Virus record (IMG/VR): IMGVR_UViG_3300025525_000006
Span: 1 to 22,310 of that record
Origin: a virus
Reading direction: 5' to 3' (one strand)
Length of the DNA: 22,310 nucleotides
The notes beneath the pieces were generated by a model that made no database searches, was not told where the DNA came from, and saw only the letters and a list, made by a program, of their open reading frames with translations. Shown here piece by piece: positions 1-7,244 of the stretch. The translations under genes were made by a program, and so were the position numbers. The stretch's first letter is position 1, and the number at the start of each line of letters is the position of its first letter.

Positions 1-337
1 GCGGCCAGGGAGATTTACCCTCTTGCGCGCACCGCTCTCCTCACCCGGAAGTCGACGAACAGAATTCTCCGGGTATCCTGCATTATCGCTATATGAAACT
101 GACAGTTTGCTTACAGCAAGTCAGTCAAATAAAACGCGGGCGGTCCGGAAGTCGAAATTGATGCTCTGCAGCATGGCGTCACCTGAGGGTTTTCCCTGTT
201 GCCCGCACCAAGGCAACCATTAAACCCGCGATTGTTTGCTTCAATGCAGCAAAATATCCGAAAGTTATAAGTTCGACCTGGTTGTGAGCGATAACGACAA
301 GGACTGCGTGGCGCGGCCTGACGCGCCGCGCGCCATT
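1..337. other. Flanking host DNA, no gene recognised
   Basis: No credible gene is visible here. The short open frames on both strands lack a ribosome-binding site and family resemblance, and the longest (minus strand, about 179-415) runs across the tRNA promoter. Base composition is lower in GC than the prophage to the right. The stretch is best read as intergenic chromosome upstream of the tRNA gene. Confidence 0.6.
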
Positions 338-365
338 TTGCGAACGTAGCTGAAACCAGTATAAT
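338..365 (+). promoter_or_regulatory. Putative sigma70 promoter of the tRNA-Phe gene
   Basis: TTGCGA at 338-343 and a perfect TATAAT at 360-365 are separated by 16 bp. A start near 372 would leave a leader of about 80 nt before the tRNA. A GC-rich palindromic stretch lies just upstream. The assignment rests on consensus match and position only. Confidence 0.6.
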
Positions 366-452
366 CGCGCCTCTTTTGATGCTGTCCCGCCTAAAGCGGC
401 ATCAACTTCAGGCAAGAACCGCGGCCTGCGGCAGGCAGTAGAGGCTAATTAT

Positions 453-528
<76 letters not shown>

Positions 529-536
529 AACAAAAC

Positions 537-570
537 AATGGCTTGCAGAGATGTAGGCCATTTCTTTTTT
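537..570 (+). terminator. Intrinsic terminator of tRNA-Phe
   Basis: AATGGC (537-542) pairs with GCCATT (557-562) and is followed by TTTCTTTTTT-type sequence. It lies 8 nt after the encoded CCA. The stem is short (6 bp) with a 14-nt loop, so strength is uncertain, but position and T-tract fit a tRNA terminator. Confidence 0.6.
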
Positions 571-603
571 CAGCCTCTGCGTCCATGTAGGCGCTATGTA
601 GGC
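551..603 (+). repeat. Three direct copies of ATGTAGGC
   Basis: The octamer ATGTAGGC occurs at 551-558, 585-592 and 596-603, between the tRNA terminator and the presumed phage end. Its role is unknown. It could be part of the phage end, a leftover attachment site next to a tRNA gene, or chance repetition in a short interval. Confidence 0.5.
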
Positions 604-783
604 AAATCAGGTTGATTCGTCCGGGGGGAGCGTTCAATCTGGCACTAAATCGGGAGGATGCGGGAGCTGCCGAAAGTTCAAGGGATATCGGGACTTAGGT
701 GTGAATATGGCAGGTTTAACGGTTGGCACAGATTTCGAGCAAAACCGGCTGAAAGGCGGCTTTTTTTGCGCGAGAATTGGCAC
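604..783. promoter_or_regulatory. Presumed left end with spaced transposase-site candidates
   Basis: This non-coding stretch carries three similar sites beginning TGGCAC: TGGCACTAAATCGG at 640, TGGCACAGATTTCG at 724 and TGGCACTCAATCTA at 778. The spacings are 84 and 54 bp. Phage Mu attL carries three transposase sites (L1, L2, L3) with a long first and shorter second gap, so the layout is suggestive. ATCGGG also recurs at 649, 687 and 797. The exact end is not identified; a TG at 613 is one option. Confidence 0.45.
741..767 (-). terminator. Weak terminator after the repressor gene
   Basis: AAAACCGGCT, a short loop and AGGCGGCTTTTTTT form an imperfect stem with A- and T-tracts on opposite sides, so it could act on either strand. 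It lies 17 bp beyond the minus-strand repressor stop. The stem has a mismatch and a bulge, hence low confidence. Confidence 0.35.
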
Positions 784-1410
784 TCAATCTATTGAGATCG
801 GGGGTAAGGGTAACATGTCCGATCCGGGCTCAATGCCTCGCTTGAAGCAATCCGACTCGTAGGCCATTCGCAGCGCGCCACGGAGCGCTTCAGGACTTCC
901 CGTCCAGCGCTGCAACTGCCGATCATCCCCTTCGCTCATGAGAGCGACAACGCGATAGGCGCCGAGCGCCACTCTGGCGCGCGTCTCGTCATCGAGGCGG
1001 CGCATCCATTCCGTTCGCTCCGCGGCAAGAGCGATCCGTATTGCAGACTCCGCGACAGGGATCGATTCCTCGACTCGCGCGGCCAGGGCCCCCGCGCGCT
1101 CTCCTGCCTGCGCCATTCCGACCTTGTCCGAGAGAAACTGCGCCCGCTGCTCATCCGTCCATTGAACCGGTTTGCGCTGTAGCACCGCCGGCACCTCGCC
1201 ACGCTGGCGCGCCTCGATCAGCACGAGCACCTCGGGCGGCGGTTGATATTCGCGGCGTCGCCCTATACGTCCAGCGCTCTTTACCTCTCGATACTTCCAA
1301 CCCTCCACCGTCGCGCGGTCGCGAACTCTGCGCCCAGACTGTGGGTATCCAGGCAAACCGAGCGCCGCAATCTCCTCTGCCGTGTACCACCGCGCAGCGT
1401 CTGAATTCAT
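784..1410 (-). CDS. c: Mu-type repressor with MuA-like N-terminal DNA-binding domain
   Basis: This 208-residue protein probably keeps the prophage silent by binding the adjacent operators. Its N-terminus (YTAEEIAALGLPGYP, then RVRD, EGW and REYQPPP) closely matches the first 60 residues of the transposase encoded at 2876. In phage Mu, too, the repressor and MuA have related N-terminal operator-binding domains. The rest is helical and charged, with no recognised domain. I chose the ATG at 1410, because the longer frame starts with TTG five codons upstream. The start codon overlaps one copy of the ATGTCCGAAT motif, which suggests autoregulation (inference). It is transcribed away from the early operon, the usual Mu-like arrangement. 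Confidence 0.8.
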   Translation of the reverse strand: MNSDAARWYTAEEIAALGLPGYPQSGRRVRDRATVEGWKYREVKSAGRIGRRREYQPPPEVLVLIEARQRGEVPAVLQRKPVQWTDEQRAQFLSDKVGMAQAGERAGALAARVEESIPVAESAIRIALAAERTEWMRRLDDETRARVALGAYRVVALMSEGDDRQLQRWTGSPEALRGALRMAYESDCFKRGIEPGSDMLPLPPISID

Positions 1411-1553
1411 GTCCGAATTAATCAATTATTTGAAAAGCCATGCTGTTTAGTATGTAAGGTACTGATTCATAATTATTTAACCAAATGTCCCAATGGTGGA
1501 CGGAGGGGGTCTTGTATTCGGACGCCAAATTATTCTTGACGTAATGTCCGAAT
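1409..1553. promoter_or_regulatory. Early operator region: four ATGTCCGAAT-type sites
   Basis: ATGTCCGAAT occurs exactly at 1409-1418 and 1544-1553. A one-mismatch copy, ATGTCCCAAT, lies at 1485-1494, and ATTCGGAC (inverse of GTCCGAAT) at 1516-1523. The sites sit in the AT-rich gap between the repressor and Ner genes, one over the repressor start and one inside the proposed early promoter. By analogy with Mu they should bind the repressor and, as the transpositional enhancer, the transposase; this binding is inferred. Confidence 0.65.
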
Positions 1554-1564
1554 GTCTTTATTGT
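1536..1564 (+). promoter_or_regulatory. Putative early promoter (Pe)
   Basis: TTGACG (1536-1541) and TATTGT (1559-1564) are separated by 17 bp, just upstream of the Ner gene. The operator copy at 1544-1553 fills the spacer, so a bound repressor would block polymerase. Matches to consensus are 5/6 and 4/6. Confidence 0.55.
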
Positions 1565-1599
1565 TCGCCCCATCGTCAATCGTGAAGTACTTAACTGAC

Positions 1600-1920
1600 A
1601 TGGCTAAAAAATCCCGCATCAAGCAGGACTGGCACAGAGAAGACATCAAGGCGGCGCTGCGCAAGGGCGGCTCCTCCTTCGCAAAACTGGCGCGGGCGCA
1701 TGGCTACCACGTCTCCGCCGTACGCCTCGCCCTGGTGGTGCCCTACCCGAAGATGGAGCGCCTGATCGCCGAGACCCTGGGCGTTACGCCGCCCGACATC
1801 TGGCCGTCGCGCTACACCCCCGGCGCGCTAGCCAACCCGCGCAACTGGCGGCGTCTCAATAACGTCAATTGTAGCCCTTCCTCTCCCGCCGGCAACGTCA
1901 ATCAGCGCAAGGCCGCCTGA
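1600..1920 (+). CDS. ner: Ner-like winged-HTH negative regulator
   Basis: The 106-residue product resembles the Ner/Nlp family of small phage DNA-binding proteins. The pattern DWHREDIKAALRKGG, then SFAKLARAHG and TLGVTPPDIWPSRY, is typical and spans about residues 10-70. In Mu, Ner damps transcription from both the early and repressor promoters. The start at ATG 1600 (MAKKSRIKQDW) fits the family; the frame can be extended upstream to 1552, but that would include the promoter. A C-terminal tail of about 35 residues goes beyond the usual Ner length and looks disordered. The stop is followed directly by a GTG start of the next gene. Confidence 0.85.
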   Translation: MAKKSRIKQDWHREDIKAALRKGGSSFAKLARAHGYHVSAVRLALVVPYPKMERLIAETLGVTPPDIWPSRYTPGALANPRNWRRLNNVNCSPSSPAGNVNQRKAA

Positions 1921-1921
1921 C

Positions 1922-2386
1922 GTGAGCCGCCTCCGCGACCTCCTTACCGGCAGTCTGTTTGCCGCCGAACCCGAGCGCCCCGGCGCGCTCGGCTGCCGCG
2001 TCGAGATCGCGGCAACGATGGCGGACGCCCTCAAGCGCGCCCGCGAGCGCGGTCTCAGCCGCGAGCAGGTCGCCACCCGCATGGCCTACCACCTGGGCGA
2101 GAAGTTCAATCCCGACACCCTGAACGGTTACACGGCGCCCTCGCACACCGAGCGCGCAGAGAGCCCGCGCGACATCAGCCTGATGCGGGCGATGGCCTTC
2201 GACGCCGCCCTCGACGAGGACGCGCTGCTTTCTCTTTATGCCGGCAAGCGCGGCGCCCGCCGTGTCGTCACCGACGAGGAGGCCGCGCTGATCGAACTGG
2301 GGCGCATTCACCAGGAAGAGAAGGACCTCGCCGAGCGCAAGCGAGCGCTGCAGGCGCTGCTGAAGATCAAGGGAGGGCGGCAGTGA
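1922..2386 (+). CDS. Hypothetical early protein, possible HTH
   Basis: A 154-residue protein starting at GTG 1922, one base after the Ner stop, so probably translated by coupling. The region around residues 40-75 (RERGLSREQVATRMAYHLGE) looks like a helix-turn-helix, followed by an acidic helical stretch and a C-terminal basic coiled-coil-like segment (residues 125-150, rich in E, K and R). I do not recognise a named family. Small proteins of this kind follow Ner in several Mu-like phages. A strong terminator follows about 70 bp downstream. Confidence 0.7.
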   Translation: MSRLRDLLTGSLFAAEPERPGALGCRVEIAATMADALKRARERGLSREQVATRMAYHLGEKFNPDTLNGYTAPSHTERAESPRDISLMRAMAFDAALDEDALLSLYAGKRGARRVVTDEEAALIELGRIHQEEKDLAERKRALQALLKIKGGRQ

Positions 2387-2457
2387 TCGATTCTGTTTTC
2401 CGGTGTCTCCTCCCTGCGCCGGCGCCGGCGGTTTCATCCTTTCCCGCCGGCATTTTG

Positions 2458-2490
2458 GCCCCCGCCCGCGGCAACGGGCGGGGGCTTTTT
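2458..2490 (+). terminator. Strong intrinsic terminator inside the early operon
   Basis: GCCCCCGCCCG (2458-2468) pairs perfectly over 11 bp with CGGGCGGGGGC (2475-2485) around the 6-nt loop CGGCAA, followed by TTTTT. It lies between the hypothetical gene at 1922 and the genes for the Gp27-like protein and transposase, all on the plus strand. It should strongly reduce read-through unless it is overridden. Confidence 0.88.
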
Positions 2491-2510
2491 CTTCAGAGGA
2501 GATGGTGCGC

Positions 2511-2879
2511 GTGAGCCGAGTGTCCAACATAGAGCGACTGCCGCAGATCGTGCGGGCGGAGATCGACCGCCGGCTCACCAAAAACGGCTTCGGTGATTAC
2601 GTGGCGCTCGCCGCCGATCTGCGACAACGAGGCTTCAACAAGATCAGCAAGAGCAGCCTGCATCGCTACGGCCTGCAGCTCAAGCGCCGGATACAGATGG
2701 GGCGTGCGCGCGAGGAACTGGAGACGGCGGGCATCTCGACCGAGATCGCGGCGGAACTGACTGGAGAAGCTACCTTGGTGGTGGTGATCGACCGGCGCAA
2801 TGGCCGGGCGCGGCTGGTCTCTTCGCCTGCGCCGGCGCCGGAAGTCATAGCGCACCTGAAAACGATGGTGCGCGCATGA
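2511..2879 (+). CDS. Early Gp27-like (DUF3486-like) DNA-binding protein
   Basis: The 122-residue product resembles the N-terminal part of the phage small terminase Gp27/DUF3486 encoded at 17967. Both open with a short VEALP/IERLP-type segment, then a Y-x-AL motif and an almost identical ISKSSLHRYG / ISKSAIHRYG helix. It lacks the long helical C-terminus of the packaging protein. Its role in the early operon is unknown; DNA binding is likely. I chose GTG 2511 because AGGAG at 2497-2501 lies 9 nt upstream and the resulting N-terminus aligns with the later paralogue; ATG 2502 is the alternative. The stop overlaps the transposase ATG (ATGA). Confidence 0.75.
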   Translation: MSRVSNIERLPQIVRAEIDRRLTKNGFGDYVALAADLRQRGFNKISKSSLHRYGLQLKRRIQMGRAREELETAGISTEIAAELTGEATLVVVIDRRNGRARLVSSPAPAPEVIAHLKTMVRA

Positions 2880-5125
2880 CAAAAACCCACTACTCCTGTG
2901 CCGAGCTGGCGGCGCTCAGGCTGCCGGGGTATCCGGGCACGGAGCGGAGATTCCGCGACCTGGTCGAGCGCGAGGGCTGGGCTTTCGTGGAGATCAAGAG
3001 CCGGGGCAAGGGCGGCATCCGCCGCGACTACGCCCCGCCCCCCGCGGTGGCCAAGCTCATCGCCTCGCGCCAGGCGATTCAGGCCGACGGCGCGGCAGCG
3101 CGAACCGCGCGGGCGATCAAGGCCGCCGTGCATGCCCAGGCGGTGGCCGAAAATAACGCCAGAACGGCCGTCGCCTTCGACGATCTGTGGGTGCAGCTGT
3201 CGCCAGGCGGGCGGGAGAAGTTCGACGCCAAGTTCGAGATCGTGCTGGCCTGGCGCAACTTCTTCGCCGAGCGCGGGCTCAAGCGCAAGGCGAGCTTCGC
3301 CGCCTTCGCCGCCGCCCATAACGCCAAGCACCTGCCGGGCATCACGGAGGCGATGCGCGCGGCCTACCCTAAAATCAGCGCGCGCAGCATCGAGCGCTGG
3401 GTGCTCGACAACGAAAAACGCGGCCTCGTGGTGATGGCCGACGGGCGCCACCGCAAGGGCGGGGGCACATCCACCATCGAGCAGCACCCGGAGCTGGAGA
3501 AGCTCATCCTTGGCGTGCTGGCCGAGAAGCCGCACGTGTCGCACACCCACCTGCAGGACATCATCAACCACGGCCGCATCGACAAGCAGACCGGCGAGGT
3601 CCTCTGGCCCGAAATCACCTACTCGGCGCTCAACCGCTACATCAGCAAGTGGAAGGCGCAGAACGCCCAGGCGCACCTCCTCGCCACCAACCCGGATGCC
3701 TGGAAGAGCAAGTACCTCTCCAGCCTGGGCAAGCTCGACGGCGACATCGTGCGGCTCAACCAGCGCTGGGAGATGGATGGCACGCCGGCCGACTGGATGC
3801 TGCGCGGCGGGCGTTACAACGCCTCGGTGGTCATCGACGTGTGGAGCCGCCGGGCGAAGATCCTGTTCTCGAAGAGTGCGCGCACGGAAACCAACAAGGC
3901 GCTGATGCGCCGCGCCGTGCTCGACTGGGGCGTGCCCGAGCAAGCCAAGACGGACAACGGCTCCGACTACGTCAGTCGCGAGATGCTGCTCTTTTTCGAG
4001 GATCTGGGCATCGACGGGGTGCAGAGCGCCAAATTCTCACCCTGGGAGAAGGCCCACGTCGAGAGCTTCATCAAGACGTACCTGCACTCCATGCTGGAGC
4101 TGCTCGATGCCTTCATCGGGCACAACGTGGCCGAGCGCAAGGCCATCCAGGCGCGGGCGAGCTTCGCCGAGCAGCTTTTCAGCAAAAACGCCGTCGTCGA
4201 AGTTGACATGACGGTGGAGGAGCTGCAGGCGCTCACCGACGCCTGGCTGGAGGGCACCTACCACCGAAACGAGCATTCCACGCTGGGCGTGTCGCCCTTC
4301 GAGCGGGCCGCCTCATGGACCGGCGCGATACGCCGGGTGGGTAGCGAGCGGGCCCTCGACATCCTGCTGTGGAAGCCGGTCAAGCGCGCCCCGGTCATCA
4401 GCGCCAAGGGCATCCGCTACGACAAGGCCTGGTTCATCCACGAGCTGCTGCCTCTTCACGCCGACAAGGACGCCGACATTCGGCTCGATCCGGCCGACCT
4501 TGGCCGCATGGTGGTGCGGGTGGACGGCAAGTTCCTTTGCATCGCCGAGTGCCCAGAGCGCACCGGCATCGATCAGGCGGCAGTGGCCGCGAAGGGGCGG
4601 GCGCTGCAGCGCGAGTGGGCCAATGAGGAGCGGGCCAGGACGCGCGAGCGGCGCAAGGGGCTATCGACCGACGCCATCGTGCGCGGAATCATCCTCGATC
4701 GCGCCCGCGAGGCCGGCAAGGTCGCCATGTTGCCCAAACGCGCCGAGTCGCACGCCACTGCCGCGCTCACCGAGGCCGAGGAAATCGCCGCGCGCCTGGC
4801 CGGCGAGATTCGACCCGCTGCGGAAGATCCGGTGCTCTCCGTGCCGCCCTCGATCCGCCCGGCGCGGCCCGAGCCATCGGCCAAGGTGGGCGTCATCCCA
4901 GAGACGCCGGAGCTGCGCTACCGCTTGTGGCGCGATCTCACCGATCGCTTCCAGCGCGGCGAGGTCATCGCAATCGCCCAGCTAGAGGAGAGCCCGCAGC
5001 TGCGCCGCTGGCTCACCACCTGGCCGCAGTCGGCGGAAGGGCGCTCCCTGCTCAAGCGATATGAAGAGTCCAAAAAGGAAACGGGCAACCCGTCTGGCAA
5101 CGGACTGCCCGCGTTGATTCGCTAA
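2876..5125 (+). CDS. A: MuA-type DDE transposase
   Basis: This 749-residue protein cuts and joins the phage ends during integration and replicative transposition. Residues 1-70 form the Mu enhancer-binding domain (CAELAALRLPGYPG, GWAFVEI). About 100-260 are helical end-binding subdomains. The RNase H-like core carries the catalytic triad D301 (EMDGTPAD), D360 (KTDNGSDY) and E396 (HVESF), a D-D-(35)-E spacing, shorter than in MuA itself. About 450-560 fits the beta-barrel Mu-transpos_C region, and a charged helical tail follows that would contact the partner ATPase. It is somewhat longer than MuA (663). No frameshift or missing catalytic residue is seen, so it is probably functional. The start overlaps the upstream stop. 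Confidence 0.95.
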   Translation: MTKTHYSCAELAALRLPGYPGTERRFRDLVEREGWAFVEIKSRGKGGIRRDYAPPPAVAKLIASRQAIQADGAAARTARAIKAAVHAQAVAENNARTAVAFDDLWVQLSPGGREKFDAKFEIVLAWRNFFAERGLKRKASFAAFAAAHNAKHLPGITEAMRAAYPKISARSIERWVLDNEKRGLVVMADGRHRKGGGTSTIEQHPELEKLILGVLAEKPHVSHTHLQDIINHGRIDKQTGEVLWPEITYSALNRYISKWKAQNAQAHLLATNPDAWKSKYLSSLGKLDGDIVRLNQRWEMDGTPADWMLRGGRYNASVVIDVWSRRAKILFSKSARTETNKALMRRAVLDWGVPEQAKTDNGSDYVSREMLLFFEDLGIDGVQSAKFSPWEKAHVESFIKTYLHSMLELLDAFIGHNVAERKAIQARASFAEQLFSKNAVVEVDMTVEELQALTDAWLEGTYHRNEHSTLGVSPFERAASWTGAIRRVGSERALDILLWKPVKRAPVISAKGIRYDKAWFIHELLPLHADKDADIRLDPADLGRMVVRVDGKFLCIAECPERTGIDQAAVAAKGRALQREWANEERARTRERRKGLSTDAIVRGIILDRAREAGKVAMLPKRAESHATAALTEAEEIAARLAGEIRPAAEDPVLSVPPSIRPARPEPSAKVGVIPETPELRYRLWRDLTDRFQRGEVIAIAQLEESPQLRRWLTTWPQSAEGRSLLKRYEESKKETGNPSGNGLPALIR

Positions 5126-5138
5126 CCACGGAGGCATG

Positions 5139-5885
5139 ATGACAGAAACGAAGATTCGCAACAAGGGGCGCGACGACGTCGCTCCCATCGCTACCCTTGA
5201 TCTGGTCGCGGCGGTGCTGGAACGCCTGGCCGGGCGCAATGGCGCGCTGCCGGGACTGGGTGTGCTGCATGGGCCGGCTGGCTGGGGCAAAAGCTTCTGT
5301 GCCAACGCGCTGGCCAACGAGCGGCGCGGCTACTACGTGCGCATGCTCTCCGCCTGGCGCGGAAAAACGCTGCTGGTGAAGATCCTGGAAGAGATGGGTG
5401 TGCGCGCCGGTGGCACTGTGCCGCAGCTGCTCGATCTCGTCGCCGAGCAGCTCAGAAGCTCGCGCCGGCCGCTGATCATCGACGAATTCGACCACTGCGC
5501 CAAGAGCGACGCAATGGTCGAGTTGGTGCGCGACATCTACGAAGCCTCGCAGAGCGCCATCCTGCTGATCGGCGAGGAAGGGCTGCCGAGGAAGCTTGAG
5601 CGCTGGGAGCGCTTCCACTCGCGCGTGCTCGCCTGGGCGGCGGCGCAGCCGGTATCGGAAGGCGACGCCGCCAAGCTGGCCGCCATCTACTGCCCCGGTG
5701 TGCGGATCGCCGAAGACCTGGCCGCGCACCTGGTGGACATCGCCAAGGGCTCGGTACGCCGCGTGTGCGTGAACCTCACCCTGATCCATGAGCGCTGCCT
5801 CACCGAAGGGCTGGACGAGATAAGCGCGGCGCGCTGGGGCGAGCAGCCCTTCTACACGGGCAAGAGCCCGGAGCGGAGGGTGTGA
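5139..5885 (+). CDS. B: MuB-type AAA+ ATPase, transposition target selector
   Basis: A 248-residue AAA+ ATPase. Walker A is GPAGWGKS (about residues 45-52) and Walker B LIIDEFD (112-118), followed by a sensor-like LLIGEEG. In this family the ATPase binds DNA non-specifically, delivers target sites to the transposase and stimulates strand transfer. It is shorter than MuB (312) and closer to the ExeA-like ATPases of BcepMu-type phages, as it lacks a long N-terminal HTH domain. GGAGG at 5130-5134 favours ATG 5139 over ATG 5136. It lies directly after the transposase gene, as in Mu. Confidence 0.93.
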   Translation: MTETKIRNKGRDDVAPIATLDLVAAVLERLAGRNGALPGLGVLHGPAGWGKSFCANALANERRGYYVRMLSAWRGKTLLVKILEEMGVRAGGTVPQLLDLVAEQLRSSRRPLIIDEFDHCAKSDAMVELVRDIYEASQSAILLIGEEGLPRKLERWERFHSRVLAWAAAQPVSEGDAAKLAAIYCPGVRIAEDLAAHLVDIAKGSVRRVCVNLTLIHERCLTEGLDEISAARWGEQPFYTGKSPERRV

Positions 5886-6526
5886 TGGCGCACGGCCGTA
5901 AGCCCGCCCACATCGAGTTGTCCGGTGGCAAAGGCCCGCGCCAGCGCGTGTGGGACGCCATCCGACGCCGGCGCGGCGCCGAGTTCGACCTCCTCGACGT
6001 CAACCCGGGCGACGTGCCGCGCGATACGGTGCGCGACTACGTGCTGTCGCTCACCCGCGCCGGCCACCTGGAAGCCGTTGGCGCCTGCGGCGGCCCGCAT
6101 GACCGACGCCGCTACCGGCTCGCCAACGACGCCGGCCTGGAAGCCCCGCGCGTGCGCCGAGACGGCACGCCCGTGACACAGGGGCTCGCCCAGGAGCAGA
6201 TGTGGCGCACGCTGCGCCGCCACACCGGCGACATCAACGCCCGCGAACTGGCCGCGCATGCCGGCACCAGCGCGGCGCCCGTCTCGCCGGTGGCCGCCAC
6301 CGACTACCTGCGCAATCTGCACACGGCAGGCTATCTGGTCGTCACCGCCGAAGGGCGAGGCGCAGGGCGCGGCGGCGTGGCCGCGCGCTACCGGCTGCGC
6401 GCCGAGAGCAACACCGGCGCGCGCGCTCCGATGGTGTGCCGCTCGCGCGCCATCTACGACCCGAACCTCGGCCGCATCGTCTGGCACGAGCCCGTTACAG
6501 AGGAGGACGCCATCTATGGACGGTAA
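5885..6526 (+). CDS. Tandem winged-helix hypothetical protein
   Basis: A 213-residue protein with two similar winged-helix-like halves. The first covers about residues 15-80 (VWDAIRRRRGAEFDLLDV through RRRYRLAND). The second covers about 100-175 (MWRTLRRHTGDINARELA through RYRLRAES). Both end in a wing-like Y-R-L segment. It is probably a DNA-binding regulator or transposition accessory, but no specific function is known to me. The ATG at 5885 overlaps the ATPase stop (TGATG), with GGAGG 5 nt upstream; a GTG at 5882 is the alternative. The end overlaps the next gene by 11 bp. Confidence 0.75.
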   Translation: MAHGRKPAHIELSGGKGPRQRVWDAIRRRRGAEFDLLDVNPGDVPRDTVRDYVLSLTRAGHLEAVGACGGPHDRRRYRLANDAGLEAPRVRRDGTPVTQGLAQEQMWRTLRRHTGDINARELAAHAGTSAAPVSPVAATDYLRNLHTAGYLVVTAEGRGAGRGGVAARYRLRAESNTGARAPMVCRSRAIYDPNLGRIVWHEPVTEEDAIYGR

Positions 6527-6848
6527 CGCCCGCTGGCGCGAGCTGCTCGAAGCGGACATCGTGCGCGCCGGCCGCGCCGGCAAGGCCGAGGTGGCGCGGC
6601 GCCTGGGTGTCTCGCGCCCCTACATCAGCCGCGTCATGAGCGGCAGCCTTGTGCCGGTGCCGAAAAAGTTCATCGACCGCGTGCTGCGGCGCCTGGACCG
6701 CCTGACCTGCCCGGCTGACGGCGTGGAGATCGAGCGCAGCGAATGCGACGCCGCGCTGCGCCCTGCCCCCACCCACAACCCCTTCGCCATGCGGCGCTGG
6801 GGCGCCTGCCAGCAGTGCCCGCATAAACCCGAAAAGGAGTGCCCATGA
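6516..6848 (+). CDS. HTH regulator with cysteine-rich tail
   Basis: A 110-residue protein with a clear helix-turn-helix at about 24-44 (AEVARRLGVSRPYISRVMSG), of the XRE/LacI-like type. Five cysteines follow (65, 77, 98, 101, 109), including CQQC and a final C in a GACQQCPHKPEKEC context, which may bind a metal. Proteins like this recur in early regions of Mu-like phages as putative regulators; the target is unknown. GAGGAGG about 10 nt upstream supports ATG 6516, inside the end of the previous gene. Confidence 0.78.
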   Translation: MDGNARWRELLEADIVRAGRAGKAEVARRLGVSRPYISRVMSGSLVPVPKKFIDRVLRRLDRLTCPADGVEIERSECDAALRPAPTHNPFAMRRWGACQQCPHKPEKECP

Positions 6849-7243
6849 AAACCACCGCACCACGCCCCCCCCTCATGGACCGCATCCGCCTGGCCGCCGG
6901 CATGCGCTGGCGCGGCCGGCTGCCCGGCTGGCGCGAGATCGCCCCGGCCCTGCAGGGCATCGGCCTCGCCGCCGGCTTGATCGTGCTCTTCGGCATCGTT
7001 GGCCGGCTCGATTACGAGATCGAGCGCGCCGCCGAGCTGGAGGCGAAGGCGGACAGCCTGGCCTGGCGCGCGGCCATCGCCGACGACATGACCGAGCGCT
7101 TCCGCATCGCCCGCCTCGACGCCGAGCACTACCAGGACTACGTCATTGCCTGCCTGCGCGGCGACCGCGAATGGGTGCTCGGCGGAGAGCGCTGGGAGTG
7201 CAAGGCGAAGCCCGTCGGCCCCTACGTTCCGAAGGAGAACTGA
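6845..7243 (+). CDS. Single-pass membrane protein, unknown function
   Basis: A 132-residue protein with a basic N-terminus, one hydrophobic segment at about 35-54 (LQGIGLAAGLIVLFGIVG) and a charged helical C-terminal part that includes a C..W-C-rich end (IACLRGDREWVLGG). The likely topology is N-in/C-out in the inner membrane. ATG 6845 is chosen because AGGAG lies 5 nt upstream; it overlaps the previous stop (ATGA). Codons 7-9 contain a run of eight C (6865-6872). It could be an exclusion or lysis-related protein, but nothing in the sequence shows this. Confidence 0.7.
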   Translation: MKTTAPRPPLMDRIRLAAGMRWRGRLPGWREIAPALQGIGLAAGLIVLFGIVGRLDYEIERAAELEAKADSLAWRAAIADDMTERFRIARLDAEHYQDYVIACLRGDREWVLGGERWECKAKPVGPYVPKEN

Positions 7244-7244
7244 G

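Noticed and set aside
179-415. Minus-strand frame of 78 codons upstream of the tRNA
   Set aside because: It runs across the tRNA promoter, lacks a ribosome site and resembles no family.
2666-3943. Minus-strand frame of 425 codons
   Set aside because: It is antisense to the transposase gene and has the biased composition of a GC-rich shadow frame.
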